DNA of 64,000 bases from Sphingomonadales bacterium UBA2683. Lineage in GTDB: Bacteria; Pseudomonadota; Alphaproteobacteria; Sphingomonadales; Sphingomonadaceae. The stretch spans positions 678,908-742,907 of the forward strand of contig DELZ01000005.1 of NCBI GenBank assembly GCA_002354635.1, given 5' to 3'. The translations under genes and the position numbers were made by a program. This document shows positions 49,666-59,100 of the stretch, one piece after another. The notes beneath the pieces are model-generated. The model saw only the letters and a program-made list of their open reading frames with translations. It searched no databases and had not been told where the DNA came from. Each line of letters begins with the position of its first letter. The stretch's first letter is position 1.

Positions 49666-51321
49666 ATGGCTGCTAAAGACGTAAAATTTGGTCGCGACGC
49701 TCGCGAACGCATTCTCAAGGGCGTGAACACGCTGGCCGACGCCGTTAAGGTAACCCTCGGTCCAAAAGGCCGCAATGTTGTGCTCGACAAGAGCTTTGGC
49801 GCACCGCGCATCACCAAGGACGGTGTTTCGGTTGCCAAGGAAATCGAACTGAAGGACAAGTTCGAGAATATGGGCGCACAGATGCTTCGTGAAGTCGCAT
49901 CGAAAACCAACGATGTTGCTGGCGACGGCACCACCACCGCTACCGTTCTCGCTCAGGCGATCGTCAAGGAAGGCATGAAATCCGTGTCGGCCGGCATGAA
50001 CCCGATGGATCTGAAGCGCGGCATCGATCAGGCGGTCCTGGCCGTGGTTGCGGATCTCAAGAAGCGCTCGAAAGACGTCAAGGGCAGCGAAGAAATTGCC
50101 CAGGTCGGCATCATCTCCGCCAATGGCGACAAGGAAGTCGGCGAAAAAATCGCCGAAGCCATGGAAAAAGTCGGCAAGGAAGGCGTGATCACGGTTGAAG
50201 AAGCCAAGGGTCTCGACTTTGAACTGGACGTTGTCGAAGGCATGCAGTTTGACCGCGGTTATCTGTCGCCTTACTTCATCACCAATCCGGACAAGATGGT
50301 TGCCGAACTCGACAATCCCTATATCCTGATCCACGAAAAGAAGCTGACCAACCTGCAGCCGCTGCTCCCGATTCTGGAAGCTGTTGTGCAGGCCGGACGT
50401 CCGCTGCTGATCATTGCCGAAGATATTGAAGGCGAAGCACTGGCGACCCTCGTGGTCAACAAGCTGCGCGGCGGCCTCAAGATCGCAGCGGTCAAGGCAC
50501 CTGGTTTTGGCGATCGTCGCAAGGCGATGCTCGAAGATATCGCGATCCTGACCAAGGGTGAAATGATCTCCGAAGATCTCGGCATCAAGCTGGAAAGCGT
50601 TACGCTGAACATGCTCGGTGAAGCCAAGAATGTCACGATCGACAAGGATAACACCACGATCGTCGACGGTGCTGGCAAGAAGGGCGACATCAAGGCACGC
50701 GTGGAAGCGATCCGCAACCAGATCGGCAACACCACCTCCGACTATGACAAGGAAAAGCTGCAGGAACGTCTGGCGAAACTCGCCGGCGGTGTTGCCGTGA
50801 TCAAGGTCGGCGGCGCGTCCGAAGTGGAAGTGAAAGAGAAGAAAGACCGTGTCGACGACGCGCTGCACGCCACCCGTGCGGCTGTCGAAGAAGGTATTGT
50901 CCCTGGCGGCGGTGCTGCGCTTCTCTATGCCACTGCGGCGCTCAAGGGCCTCGAAGGCATCAACGACGACCAGACCCGCGGTATCGACATTGTTCGTCGC
51001 GCGTTGCAGGCTCCGGTTCGCCAGATTGCTGAAAATGCCGGTTTTGACGGCGCGGTTGTTGCCGGCAAGATGCTCGACCAGAAGAGCAAGGAATTCGGCT
51101 TCAACGCATCGACCGATGTTTATGAAGACCTTGTGAAAGCTGGCGTGATCGATCCGACCAAGGTTGTCCGTGCTGCGCTGCAGGATGCGTCCTCGGTTGC
51201 CGGACTGCTGATCACCACCGAAGCGGCTGTGGCGGAACTGCCATCAGACGACAAGGGCGGCGGCGGCGGCATGCCCGACATGGGCGGCATGGGCGGCGGC
51301 ATGGGCGGCATGGGCTTCTAA
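49666..51321 (+). CDS. groEL: Chaperonin GroEL
   Basis: A 551-residue chaperonin starting MAAKDVKFGRDARERIL. The ATP site includes VTLGPKGRNVVLDKSFG and AGDGTTTATVLAQ, with the catalytic Asp in EVEVKEKKDRVDDALHA. The tail is the Gly/Met repeat GGMGGGMGGMGF. Length is standard. The ribosome site AGAGGA lies upstream. Codon use is strongly biased to C/G at third positions as expected for a highly expressed gene. Confidence 0.98.
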   Translation: MAAKDVKFGRDARERILKGVNTLADAVKVTLGPKGRNVVLDKSFGAPRITKDGVSVAKEIELKDKFENMGAQMLREVASKTNDVAGDGTTTATVLAQAIVKEGMKSVSAGMNPMDLKRGIDQAVLAVVADLKKRSKDVKGSEEIAQVGIISANGDKEVGEKIAEAMEKVGKEGVITVEEAKGLDFELDVVEGMQFDRGYLSPYFITNPDKMVAELDNPYILIHEKKLTNLQPLLPILEAVVQAGRPLLIIAEDIEGEALATLVVNKLRGGLKIAAVKAPGFGDRRKAMLEDIAILTKGEMISEDLGIKLESVTLNMLGEAKNVTIDKDNTTIVDGAGKKGDIKARVEAIRNQIGNTTSDYDKEKLQERLAKLAGGVAVIKVGGASEVEVKEKKDRVDDALHATRAAVEEGIVPGGGAALLYATAALKGLEGINDDQTRGIDIVRRALQAPVRQIAENAGFDGAVVAGKMLDQKSKEFGFNASTDVYEDLVKAGVIDPTKVVRAALQDASSVAGLLITTEAAVAELPSDDKGGGGGMPDMGGMGGGMGGMGF

Positions 51322-51365
51322 GCACCCAAACCACTCAGGCTTTCGGCTTGCGCTGAAACCAACAA

Positions 51366-51397
51366 GAGGGCTGGAAGGAAACTTCCGGCCCTTTTTT
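51366..51397 (+). terminator. Intrinsic terminator after groEL
   Basis: Stem AGGGCTGGAAG/CTTCCGGCCCT with one G-U wobble and a GAAA loop (51367-51391), followed by six T. A clean end for the groESL transcript. Confidence 0.92.
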
Positions 51398-51480
51398 GTC
51401 GGGTTGCGAGATGCGTTTGCAAATGCTGCAACATATGCAATGAGGTTGCCCTGGATATGACAGCAACAGGATGATTTCTT

Positions 51481-53328
51481 ATGCGCAGCCGCCTCTTTCT
51501 AAACAGCTCGTTCCTGATGATCGGACTCGCTGTCCTGTCTCCGACTCCGGCAATCGCAGCGCCCGATCAGCAGGTCCAAGCAGCGCAATCCGAGACCGAC
51601 CGGATCAACGCCTGGTTTGATGAAAAATACGAGGAGGAACTCAAGTTCAGCCCGATCGAACAGACCTTCATCGGGCGCAAGACCGACTATGGCCTGATCG
51701 ACGATTTCAGCGACGCCGGCGCAGACCGAGAACTGGCCTGGTTGCGTGATGCGGTTGCCGAGATGAAAAGCCGTTTTGACTATGCCCAGCTCTCGCCCGA
51801 GGCGCAGACATCCTATGATATCTGGTTGTACAATCTGAAGCAGGCAGAGGCGGGCCTGCCGTTCCGCAGCCATCGCTATGTGCTGCACCAGCATAACGGC
51901 CTGCAATCCTTTTTCCCGACCTTTCTGATCAACACCCACAAGGTTGCGACGGAGGCGGACATGCAGGGCTTCATCCAGCGTCTTTCCGGCGTTGCCACCG
52001 CGCTCGACCAGTTGCTGGTACGGGCAAAGTCCAACGCCGATGCGGGCACCCGCCCGCCACGCTTCGCCTATGAGGGTGTGATCGACCAGTCGACCAAGAT
52101 CATCTCCGGCGCGCCCTTTGATGACGGTGCGCCCTCGGCAATCTGGACCGCGACCGAAGAGAAGTTGCGGGGACTGGTCGATAGCGGTGCGATCGACGAA
52201 GCGCGCGCTGCGGAATTGCGGGACGCGGCCAAAACGGCTCTGATTTCTGCCTTCGCTCCAGCCTATCAGCGGATCATCGCCTGGTATCAGTCGGATATGC
52301 CGAACACCGACGCTTCTCCCAAAGGCGTTGGTGCGCTGGCTAACGGCCAGGCATTTTACAACTATCGGCTCGCCAATCAGACGACGACGGAACTGACTGC
52401 TGACGAGATTCACAATCTCGGCCTGTCGGAGGTGGCGCGGCTGCGCGGCGACATGGAAGCGGTCAAGGAGCAGGTGGAATTTGACGGCGACCTCAAGGAT
52501 TTCTTCACGTTCATTCGCGAGGATGACCAATTCTATTTTTCGGACGACGATGCCGGAGCCGATCAATATATCGCGGCGGCCAAAGACCATATCGAGGCGT
52601 TGAAAAAACTGCTGCCGGACTATTTCGGCATATTGCCCAAGGCGGATCTCGAGGTGCGGCGGGTCGAAGCCTTCCGTGAGCGCGATGGTGCCGCCCAGCA
52701 TTATCGCAGCGGCACGCCCGACGGCTCGCGGCCCGGCATCTATTATGCCCATCTGTCAGACATGCGCGCGATGCCGATTCCGACGCTCGAAGTGATTGCC
52801 TATCACGAGGGTCTGCCCGGCCATCATATGCAGATTTCCATTGCCCAGGAACTGACCGGCATTCCTGTCTTCCGCACCCAGGCGGGCTATACCGCCTATA
52901 GCGAGGGCTGGGGCCTCTATTCCGAAACGCTGGCCAAGGAAATGGGCGGCTATGAGAATCCCTATTCCGAATTCGGGCGCCTGACGAGCGAGATCTGGCG
53001 CGCGATCCGGCTGGTCGTGGATACCGGGCTGCACAGCAAGGGCTGGAGCGAGGAGCAGGCTGTGGCCTATTTCCTTGAAAACAGTTCCATTCCGGAAGCC
53101 GCTGTCCGCTCCGAGGTGCGCCGTTATCTGGTCAATCCGGGGCAGGCAACCAGCTACAAGATCGGGATGATCAAGATTCTCGAACTGCGTCAACGGGCCA
53201 GGGACCAACTCGGTGACCGGTTCGATATCCGCGCTTTTCACGATGTGGTATTGGGTGGCGGAGCATTGCCGCTGGGCATATTGGAGCAGCGGGTGGATCA
53301 GTGGATTGCCGATGTGAACGCGGGATAG
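51481..53328 (+). CDS. DUF885 family exported metallopeptidase-like protein
   Basis: A 615-residue protein with a signal peptide (LFLNSSFLMIGLAVLSPTP, cleaved near IAA). The DUF885 signature HEGLPGHH is at residues 442-449, with YTAYSEGWGLYSETLAKEMG about 30 residues later. His442/His449 and the downstream Glu residues probably bind a metal ion, as in the related gluzincins, suggesting peptidase activity in the periplasm; the substrate is unknown. It has its own promoter region of 160 bases after the groEL terminator. Confidence 0.88.
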   Translation: MRSRLFLNSSFLMIGLAVLSPTPAIAAPDQQVQAAQSETDRINAWFDEKYEEELKFSPIEQTFIGRKTDYGLIDDFSDAGADRELAWLRDAVAEMKSRFDYAQLSPEAQTSYDIWLYNLKQAEAGLPFRSHRYVLHQHNGLQSFFPTFLINTHKVATEADMQGFIQRLSGVATALDQLLVRAKSNADAGTRPPRFAYEGVIDQSTKIISGAPFDDGAPSAIWTATEEKLRGLVDSGAIDEARAAELRDAAKTALISAFAPAYQRIIAWYQSDMPNTDASPKGVGALANGQAFYNYRLANQTTTELTADEIHNLGLSEVARLRGDMEAVKEQVEFDGDLKDFFTFIREDDQFYFSDDDAGADQYIAAAKDHIEALKKLLPDYFGILPKADLEVRRVEAFRERDGAAQHYRSGTPDGSRPGIYYAHLSDMRAMPIPTLEVIAYHEGLPGHHMQISIAQELTGIPVFRTQAGYTAYSEGWGLYSETLAKEMGGYENPYSEFGRLTSEIWRAIRLVVDTGLHSKGWSEEQAVAYFLENSSIPEAAVRSEVRRYLVNPGQATSYKIGMIKILELRQRARDQLGDRFDIRAFHDVVLGGGALPLGILEQRVDQWIADVNAG

Positions 53329-53413
53329 CGCATTCAGCTTCCCGGATTTGGCCGACCGCAAAAGCTATCATGCGCCCTTCCTGCTTGATATAGACAAGGA
53401 TCAGGGAGATGGA

Positions 53414-53431
53414 CTCCGGCCTGCGCCGGGG
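53414..53431. repeat. Single short hairpin upstream of sdaA
   Basis: CTCCGGCCTGCGCCGGGG forms a short stem (CCGGC/GCCGG) similar to one arm of the REPIN families. It lies 24 bases before sdaA and may be a solo REP. Confidence 0.4.
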
Positions 53432-53454
53432 AACGGGGAAGGACAACACGCGAT

Positions 53455-54831
53455 ATGGTTGCCAGCACATTCGAGCTGTTCAAGATTGGCGTAGGGCCTT
53501 CGAGTTCCCATACGATGGGACCGATGCTGGCGGCGGCGCTGTTTGTTGAGCGGCTGGCCGATGCCGGCAGGCTGGATGATGTGACGCGACTGGAGACGTT
53601 GCTGTTTGGATCGCTGGCGCTAACCGGCAAGGGCCACGCGACCGACCGCGCCATACTCCTCGGCCTGTCGGGACAGCGACCGGAGAATATCGAGCCGGAT
53701 GCAGCGGATGTGCTGGTGGACCAAATCCGCACGCGCTCGGAAATCTGTGTAAACGGTTCCCGCGCCATCGCCTTTGCCGAAGAGGCAGACGTTGTTTTCG
53801 ACCAGAAGAAGCGGCTCGATTTCCATAGCAATGCCATGCGTTTCAACGCCTTTTCCGGCGAAACGCTGGTCGCGAGCCGGGTCTATTATTCGGTCGGCGG
53901 AGGTGCCGTTCTGGACGAGGACCAGATCGGCAGCAACAATCCCGAAAGCGGCCTGTGGGACGTTCCCCACCGTTTCTGTTCGGGCGCGGACCTGCTCCGG
54001 ATAGCGGCAGACGAGCAGCTGTCCATCGCCGAGATCATGCGGGCCAACGAGCGGACGAGTCTGGCAGACGAGGACATAAGCGCGGGGATTCGCGAGATTG
54101 CCGATGCCATGTCCGCATGTATCGATCGCGGGATCCAGCAGGAGGGCATTCTGCCTGGCGGCCTGCGGGTCAAGCGCCGGGCGCCGCTGATCCACGCCCG
54201 GCTGATGGAGCGGCAGGAGCGGGCGCTGTCCGACCCGCTGACGATATTGGACTGGGTCAATCTGTGGGCGCTGGCGGTCAACGAGGAAAATGCCGCCGGT
54301 GGCAAGGTGGTGACCGCGCCGACCAATGGCGCGGCGGGGATTGTTCCGTCGGTGTTGCGTTTTTATGAGAGATTTGCTCCGAAGGCGGACATGGCCGGCG
54401 TCGAGACTTTCCTGCTGACCGCCGCCGCAATCGGTTCCCTGTTCAAGGAAAATGCGTCCATTTCCGGGGCCGAGGTCGGCTGCCAGGGCGAGGTCGGTGT
54501 TGCCTGCTCCATGGCCGCAGCCGGGCTGACGGCTGCCTGGGGTGGCACGCCGCTGCAAGTGGAAAATGCCGCCGAGATCGGGATGGAACATAATCTCGGC
54601 CTGACCTGCGATCCGGTCGGCGGTCTGGTGCAGGTGCCGTGCATCGAGCGTAACGCGGTCGGCGCGGTCAAGGCGATCGAGGCGGCGCGGCTGGCGATTC
54701 TCGGGGACGGTACCCACCGGGTCAGTCTTGACGAGGTGATCGAGACCATGCGCAAGACGGGACTGGACATGTCCGAGCGCTACAAGGAAACCTCACAGGG
54801 GGGGCTGGCCGTCAATCTGGTCGAATGCTGA
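53455..54831 (+). CDS. sdaA: L-serine ammonia-lyase (iron-sulfur, single chain)
   Basis: A 458-residue enzyme that deaminates L-serine to pyruvate with an oxygen-labile [4Fe-4S] cluster. The beta-like domain opens with FELFKIGVGPSSSHTMGPM and the alpha domain holds the cluster cysteines in GCQGEVGVACSMAAAGL and GLTCDPVGGLVQVPCIERN. The single-chain arrangement is the SdaA/SdaB proteobacterial form. It follows the DUF885 gene and shares its direction with the MBL gene 22 bases downstream. Confidence 0.96.
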   Translation: MVASTFELFKIGVGPSSSHTMGPMLAAALFVERLADAGRLDDVTRLETLLFGSLALTGKGHATDRAILLGLSGQRPENIEPDAADVLVDQIRTRSEICVNGSRAIAFAEEADVVFDQKKRLDFHSNAMRFNAFSGETLVASRVYYSVGGGAVLDEDQIGSNNPESGLWDVPHRFCSGADLLRIAADEQLSIAEIMRANERTSLADEDISAGIREIADAMSACIDRGIQQEGILPGGLRVKRRAPLIHARLMERQERALSDPLTILDWVNLWALAVNEENAAGGKVVTAPTNGAAGIVPSVLRFYERFAPKADMAGVETFLLTAAAIGSLFKENASISGAEVGCQGEVGVACSMAAAGLTAAWGGTPLQVENAAEIGMEHNLGLTCDPVGGLVQVPCIERNAVGAVKAIEAARLAILGDGTHRVSLDEVIETMRKTGLDMSERYKETSQGGLAVNLVEC

Positions 54832-54853
54832 GTCAAAACGGGGGAGCAGGGCG

Positions 54854-55927
54854 ATGAAGAAACTGGGTATGGGACTGTTGATACTGCTGCTGCTGGCGGC
54901 TGGCACCGGCATATTGTTCCGGGAACAGATTGGCGGGCAGCTGTTCGCCAGCGCGGTGGAAACGGGTGTGGCCCGCGACGTGATCGGTGGCCTGCCGGAT
55001 GGGATCAATGTGGTGCTGTGCGGATCCGGTTCGCCGCTGCCCGACCCCAGCCGCGCAGGTCCGTGTTCCGCCGTCATCATCGACGGCAAGATGTTCATTG
55101 TCGATATCGGCGGCGGCGCGGTGCGCAATCTTGGCCTGATCGGATTGAATCCCGGTGCCACGGAAGCGCTGCTGCTGACCCATTTTCACAGCGACCATAT
55201 CGACGGCATGGGGGAATTGATGATGCAGCGCTGGGCCGGCGGCGGCCGGGATGCGGCGCTGCCGGTGATTGCACCGGAGGGCGTGGAGGCGATTGTCGAT
55301 GGTCTCAACGCCGCCTATGCGGCCGATGCGCAATATCGGATCGCCCATCATGGCGAAGCGACCATATTGCCGACCGGAAAAGGCGGCGCGGCCCGGCCAT
55401 TTTCGATGCCAGACGGGCAAGCGCGGCTGGTGGTTTATGACGAGGATGGAATCAGGATCACCGCCTTTGCCGTTGACCACAAGCCGATTGCGCCCGCGGT
55501 GGGCTATCGTTTCGATTACAAGGGCCGCTCGGTCGTGTTCAGCGGCGATACGGTCAAATTGCCGGCTGTCGCGAAGGCATGCAACGGCTGCGACCTGTTG
55601 GTGCACGAAGCATTGAACGCCGAGATGGTTGGCACGATGGAGAAGGCTTTTGCCAAAGCCGGACGCGAGCGGATGGTCAAAATAATGGCCGATATTCAGG
55701 ACTATCACACCACGCCGGTTGAGGCGGCCGAAACGGCCAGAGCCGGGAAGGCGAAGATGCTGGTGCTCTCGCATATCGTTCCGGCGTTGCCGCTTGCCTA
55801 TCTGGACAGCTATTATCTGAAGGGTACTGCCGATGCCTATGACGGGCCCGTCATATTGGGTCAGGACGGGATGCTGTTCAGCCTGCCCGCCAATAAGGAT
55901 AGTATCGAACGGGGGGATCTTCTCTAG
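54854..55927 (+). CDS. MBL-fold metallo-hydrolase, membrane-anchored or exported
   Basis: A 357-residue protein with an N-terminal helix (MGLLILLLLAAGTGILF). The metal motif THFHSDHIDGMGEL (HxHxDH) is present, followed by VVFSGDTVKLP (Asp ligand) and VLSHIVPALPLAYL (last His). The fold resembles arylsulfatase/tRNase Z-like hydrolases. Its substrate cannot be inferred. It is in line with sdaA and the MDR oxidoreductase, all on the plus strand. Confidence 0.88.
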   Translation: MKKLGMGLLILLLLAAGTGILFREQIGGQLFASAVETGVARDVIGGLPDGINVVLCGSGSPLPDPSRAGPCSAVIIDGKMFIVDIGGGAVRNLGLIGLNPGATEALLLTHFHSDHIDGMGELMMQRWAGGGRDAALPVIAPEGVEAIVDGLNAAYAADAQYRIAHHGEATILPTGKGGAARPFSMPDGQARLVVYDEDGIRITAFAVDHKPIAPAVGYRFDYKGRSVVFSGDTVKLPAVAKACNGCDLLVHEALNAEMVGTMEKAFAKAGRERMVKIMADIQDYHTTPVEAAETARAGKAKMLVLSHIVPALPLAYLDSYYLKGTADAYDGPVILGQDGMLFSLPANKDSIERGDLL

Positions 55928-55956
55928 ATTGCGCGAGAGCCAAGGAGAAAATCGCT

Positions 55957-56961
55957 GTGACCACCAACCGTTTCTGGCAGCTGAACAGTCGCCCCGAGGG
56001 GAGTGATGTTTCGGGCGCGCTGTCGCTGGAAAGCGAGCCGATGCCGGCGCTCGCCGATGGCGAAGTTTTGGTCAGGGCCGCCTATCTGTCGATGGATGCG
56101 GGCACGCGCATGTGGATGACCGAGCGCGAAGACAGCTATCAGCCGCCGCTGGAACTGGGCACCAAGATGGTCGGGCTGGTGCTCGGTCATGTCGCCGCTT
56201 CGCGCCATGCCGCTTTTGCCGAGGGCGATCTGGTACGCGGCTTCGGGCAATGGGCCGAATATAGCGTGATGCAGCCGGAGCTCGCAGGTCTGGTAAAGGT
56301 TGACGACAGCATCGGCGACATCAAGCAGCATTTCGGTGTGCTCGGCTTCAATGGCTGGACCGCGCTGTGGGGTATCAAGGAAACGGCCGGTGTCAAGGCG
56401 GGAGACAATGTGCTGGTCTCGGCCGCGGCCGGATCCACCGGCGTGCTGGCCTGCCAGGTTGCGAAAATCCTCGGTGCGAATGTCTATGGCCTGGCCGGCG
56501 GACCGGAGAAATGCCGCTGGCTGGAAGAGGACCTCGCGATCACCAAGGCGATCGACTACAAGAAGGATGATATTGCTGCCGAGCTGGCGAAGGTCGAGGG
56601 CGGGATCAACGCCTATTTCGACAATGTCGGTGGGCCAATTCTCGATGCGGTGCTGCCCAATATGGCGCTCTACGGCCGGATCGCGCTGTGCGGGCTGCTG
56701 GCGCAATATGAAGGCGACGGGCGCGGGCGGGGACCGGAACAGTTCGACCAGATATTGATGAAACGGCTGCGCATCGAAGGCTTTTTCTCTCCCGATTTTG
56801 CCGATCAGGGCGAACGGTTGACGGCGGAGCTGAAACAGTGGCTCGACGCCGGACTGATCGACACGCCCTTTGATGTTACCGACGGCATCGAGAATGTCCT
56901 GAACGCCTATGAGAAGCTGTTCACCGGCGGCAATATCGGCAAGGTGCTGGTAAAAATCTAG
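55957..56961 (+). CDS. NADP-dependent MDR oxidoreductase (CurA/leukotriene B4 dehydrogenase-like)
   Basis: A 334-residue zinc-free medium-chain reductase. It starts with GTG at 55957 after AAGGAG (TTNRFWQLNSRPEGSD), and contains YLSMDAGTRMWMTE, the cofactor loop VSAAAGSTGVLACQVAKILG and INAYFDNVGGPILDAVLP. Members reduce activated C=C bonds of enones such as curcumin or prostaglandins. Its stop shares CTAG with the stop of the convergent MFS gene. Confidence 0.92.
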   Translation: MTTNRFWQLNSRPEGSDVSGALSLESEPMPALADGEVLVRAAYLSMDAGTRMWMTEREDSYQPPLELGTKMVGLVLGHVAASRHAAFAEGDLVRGFGQWAEYSVMQPELAGLVKVDDSIGDIKQHFGVLGFNGWTALWGIKETAGVKAGDNVLVSAAAGSTGVLACQVAKILGANVYGLAGGPEKCRWLEEDLAITKAIDYKKDDIAAELAKVEGGINAYFDNVGGPILDAVLPNMALYGRIALCGLLAQYEGDGRGRGPEQFDQILMKRLRIEGFFSPDFADQGERLTAELKQWLDAGLIDTPFDVTDGIENVLNAYEKLFTGGNIGKVLVKI

Positions 56962-58172
56962 GCTTTGGCCTGCCGGAAGCGCAGCCCCCAGAGCGACAGC
57001 CCCATGATAATCAGCGCATAGCCGATCGCCATAACCGAAATGCCAAGCCATCCGGCATATTCATAGGTCGCGGCACCCAGCCAGCTCGATATGCCGCCGC
57101 CGATAAACATGATCACGATATAGATGGTCATCAGCCGGGTCCTGATTTCGGGCGCACGGCTGAACAGGATCGTCCGGCTGCAAATATCCACGGATGCCCC
57201 GCCGATGGAGTTGAAAACAACCGCGATCACCAGCAGCCAGAGATTGTCGCCGGCGAAGGGGAGCAGGCAAACACCGACGAGCTGTGCGAGAGAGAAATAG
57301 ATGCGCGCGCGCTCGGCCCCGATCCGGTCCGCGAACCGGCCAGCATAGGGGGAGCCGAGGACGTTGACGATAGCGATGATGGCGAGATAGCCAACCGTAT
57401 CGACGCCATAGCCATTGCGCGGCAAATGCAGGCCTATCGCCAGCCAGAGCGCCAGAAACAGGCCGAAGGAAAGCGCCTGTATTAATCCGCCGAGCGGAAC
57501 TTCCGGCAGGGATTTCATGATCGGCCAGAGCGAGCGGAGCAGTTCCGCATAGCGCGGTGGTTCGGTGCCGGACGGCTTCTCGTCCCGTTTGCGCTCCATG
57601 ATCAGGGGCAGCAGGACTATCAGCATCCCCATGGACGCGACCCCGACCCAATAGGCCGAGCGCCAGCCGAAATAGTGGCCAAGCAGGCCGCCGCCGACGC
57701 GGCTGCCCAATATCCCCAGGGTGACGCCAGCGGCCATGATTCCGGTAACATGTCCCATGCGTTCGGGCGCGACGCGCTGGGTCACGTAGGCGGGCAGCAG
57801 ATAGGGCGCGATGGTGACAAAGCCGAGCAGGGAAGAGGCCGCGGCAAACAGGAGGAAGCTGGCCGACAGCGCCATCGCCAGCATGGCCAGAAACTGACCG
57901 ATGACGAATATTGTCACCAGCTTGCGGTTGTTGATCCGGTCCCCGAGCGGCAGCAACAGCAGGATGCCCAGCGCCAGCGCGATCTGGTTGAGCGCCGGAG
58001 CAAGCCCGACCGTCGCGCCGCTGACGCCGAATTCTTCGGCAACCGGCGTGATCAGCGGATGGAGATAGTAGCCGTTGGCGACCACCGCCGCCGACGACAG
58101 CGCGAAAAGGAACAGCCGCAGCTCGCTGATACGGGTCGGCGTATGGCGTTCGGTGGGTTCGGGGCTGCTCAT
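56958..58172 (-). CDS. MFS transporter
   Basis: A 404-residue protein with twelve hydrophobic helices. The loop between helices 2 and 3 (LPLGDRINNRKLVTIF) is the MFS motif A, and a short central cytoplasmic loop (MERKRDEKPSGTEPP) divides the two halves. It is similar to drug/proton antiporters and sugar efflux proteins; the substrate is unknown. It is preceded by the DJ-1-like gene on the same strand (51-base gap), which may form a unit with it. Confidence 0.9.
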   Translation of the reverse strand: MSSPEPTERHTPTRISELRLFLFALSSAAVVANGYYLHPLITPVAEEFGVSGATVGLAPALNQIALALGILLLLPLGDRINNRKLVTIFVIGQFLAMLAMALSASFLLFAAASSLLGFVTIAPYLLPAYVTQRVAPERMGHVTGIMAAGVTLGILGSRVGGGLLGHYFGWRSAYWVGVASMGMLIVLLPLIMERKRDEKPSGTEPPRYAELLRSLWPIMKSLPEVPLGGLIQALSFGLFLALWLAIGLHLPRNGYGVDTVGYLAIIAIVNVLGSPYAGRFADRIGAERARIYFSLAQLVGVCLLPFAGDNLWLLVIAVVFNSIGGASVDICSRTILFSRAPEIRTRLMTIYIVIMFIGGGISSWLGAATYEYAGWLGISVMAIGYALIIMGLSLWGLRFRQAKA

Positions 58173-58223
58173 TGCGATGTGCGCTTACGCGATAACCGTC
58201 AGGTGCAAAACATAATTCCCGGC

Positions 58224-58907
58224 TTAGAGCCTATCAATTATGTCTGCCAGATCCGACGCCTGACGGTTGTAAACCCGATCCCGAAGCCCGGCGAGCAATT
58301 CGGGATCGGCGATATCGGGATGGCCGCTGGCGAACGGCGGCTGCGGGTCATATTCGAGACTGAGCTGGATCGTCTCGGCCAGTTGCTGCCCGGCAATTTC
58401 CGCAACCACTGTCAAGGCAAAGTCGATGCCCGAGGTCACGCCGCCGGCAGTGATCACATCGCCGTCCTGGACCACCCGCGCCTTTTGATAGGTGGCGCCG
58501 AATTTTCCCAGCAAGGAGGTATAGGCCCAGTGGCTGGTCGCACGCTTTCCGTCCAGCAGTCCGGCTGCGCCGAGCGCCAGAGAGCCCGTGCAAACCGATG
58601 TCACATATCGGGCCGCAGCCGCCTGATCGCGCAAGAATTGCAGCGTCGCACCGGCCTGAATGACGCCCCGGATACCAAAGCCGCCGGGGACGCACAGCAG
58701 ATCGGCCTGCGGGCAATCGGCGAAACCGGTAGAAGGCAGAATCGCGAAGCCGCTATCTGTCTCAATCGGCTTCACCTTTCTGGCAGCCGTGTGGACCACG
58801 GCGCCCGGCAGACGGGAAAACACCTGCGCCGGACCGGAAAAATCCAGCTGGGTAATGCCGTCGAACAGCAGGAAGACAATGTGAAAGGGGGTTGGATCAT
58901 CGGACAT
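58224..58907 (-). CDS. DJ-1/PfpI-family protein (isonitrile hydratase-like)
   Basis: A 227-residue protein. The nucleophile elbow is SVCTGSLALGAAGLL with the active Cys, and the N-terminal VFLLFDGITQLDFSGPAQVF carries the acidic partner. The alignment pattern is that of isonitrile hydratase InhA and of the amidase part of GlxA/AraC regulators, but no AraC helix-turn-helix follows. It likely hydrates or hydrolyses a small compound. Position upstream of the MFS gene suggests a link, unproven. Confidence 0.87.
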   Translation of the reverse strand: MSDDPTPFHIVFLLFDGITQLDFSGPAQVFSRLPGAVVHTAARKVKPIETDSGFAILPSTGFADCPQADLLCVPGGFGIRGVIQAGATLQFLRDQAAAARYVTSVCTGSLALGAAGLLDGKRATSHWAYTSLLGKFGATYQKARVVQDGDVITAGGVTSGIDFALTVVAEIAGQQLAETIQLSLEYDPQPPFASGHPDIADPELLAGLRDRVYNRQASDLADIIDRL

Positions 58908-59100
58908 CGGGCTGCTCCCAGATTAGAGAAATGCCCAGGCGATCGGCTTTAAACATCGGTCCGCTCCCTGATGGGTTTCCATCCTGATCTCGCCAGTCAC
59001 GAACCGTCCGTTCCTACCATTTGCGAGGGAAACAGACAATGTGTTTCGGTTGCGCTGGTCGGCCAGCCCCTATTAATCGGTTTGCTGGTATAGACGTGGC

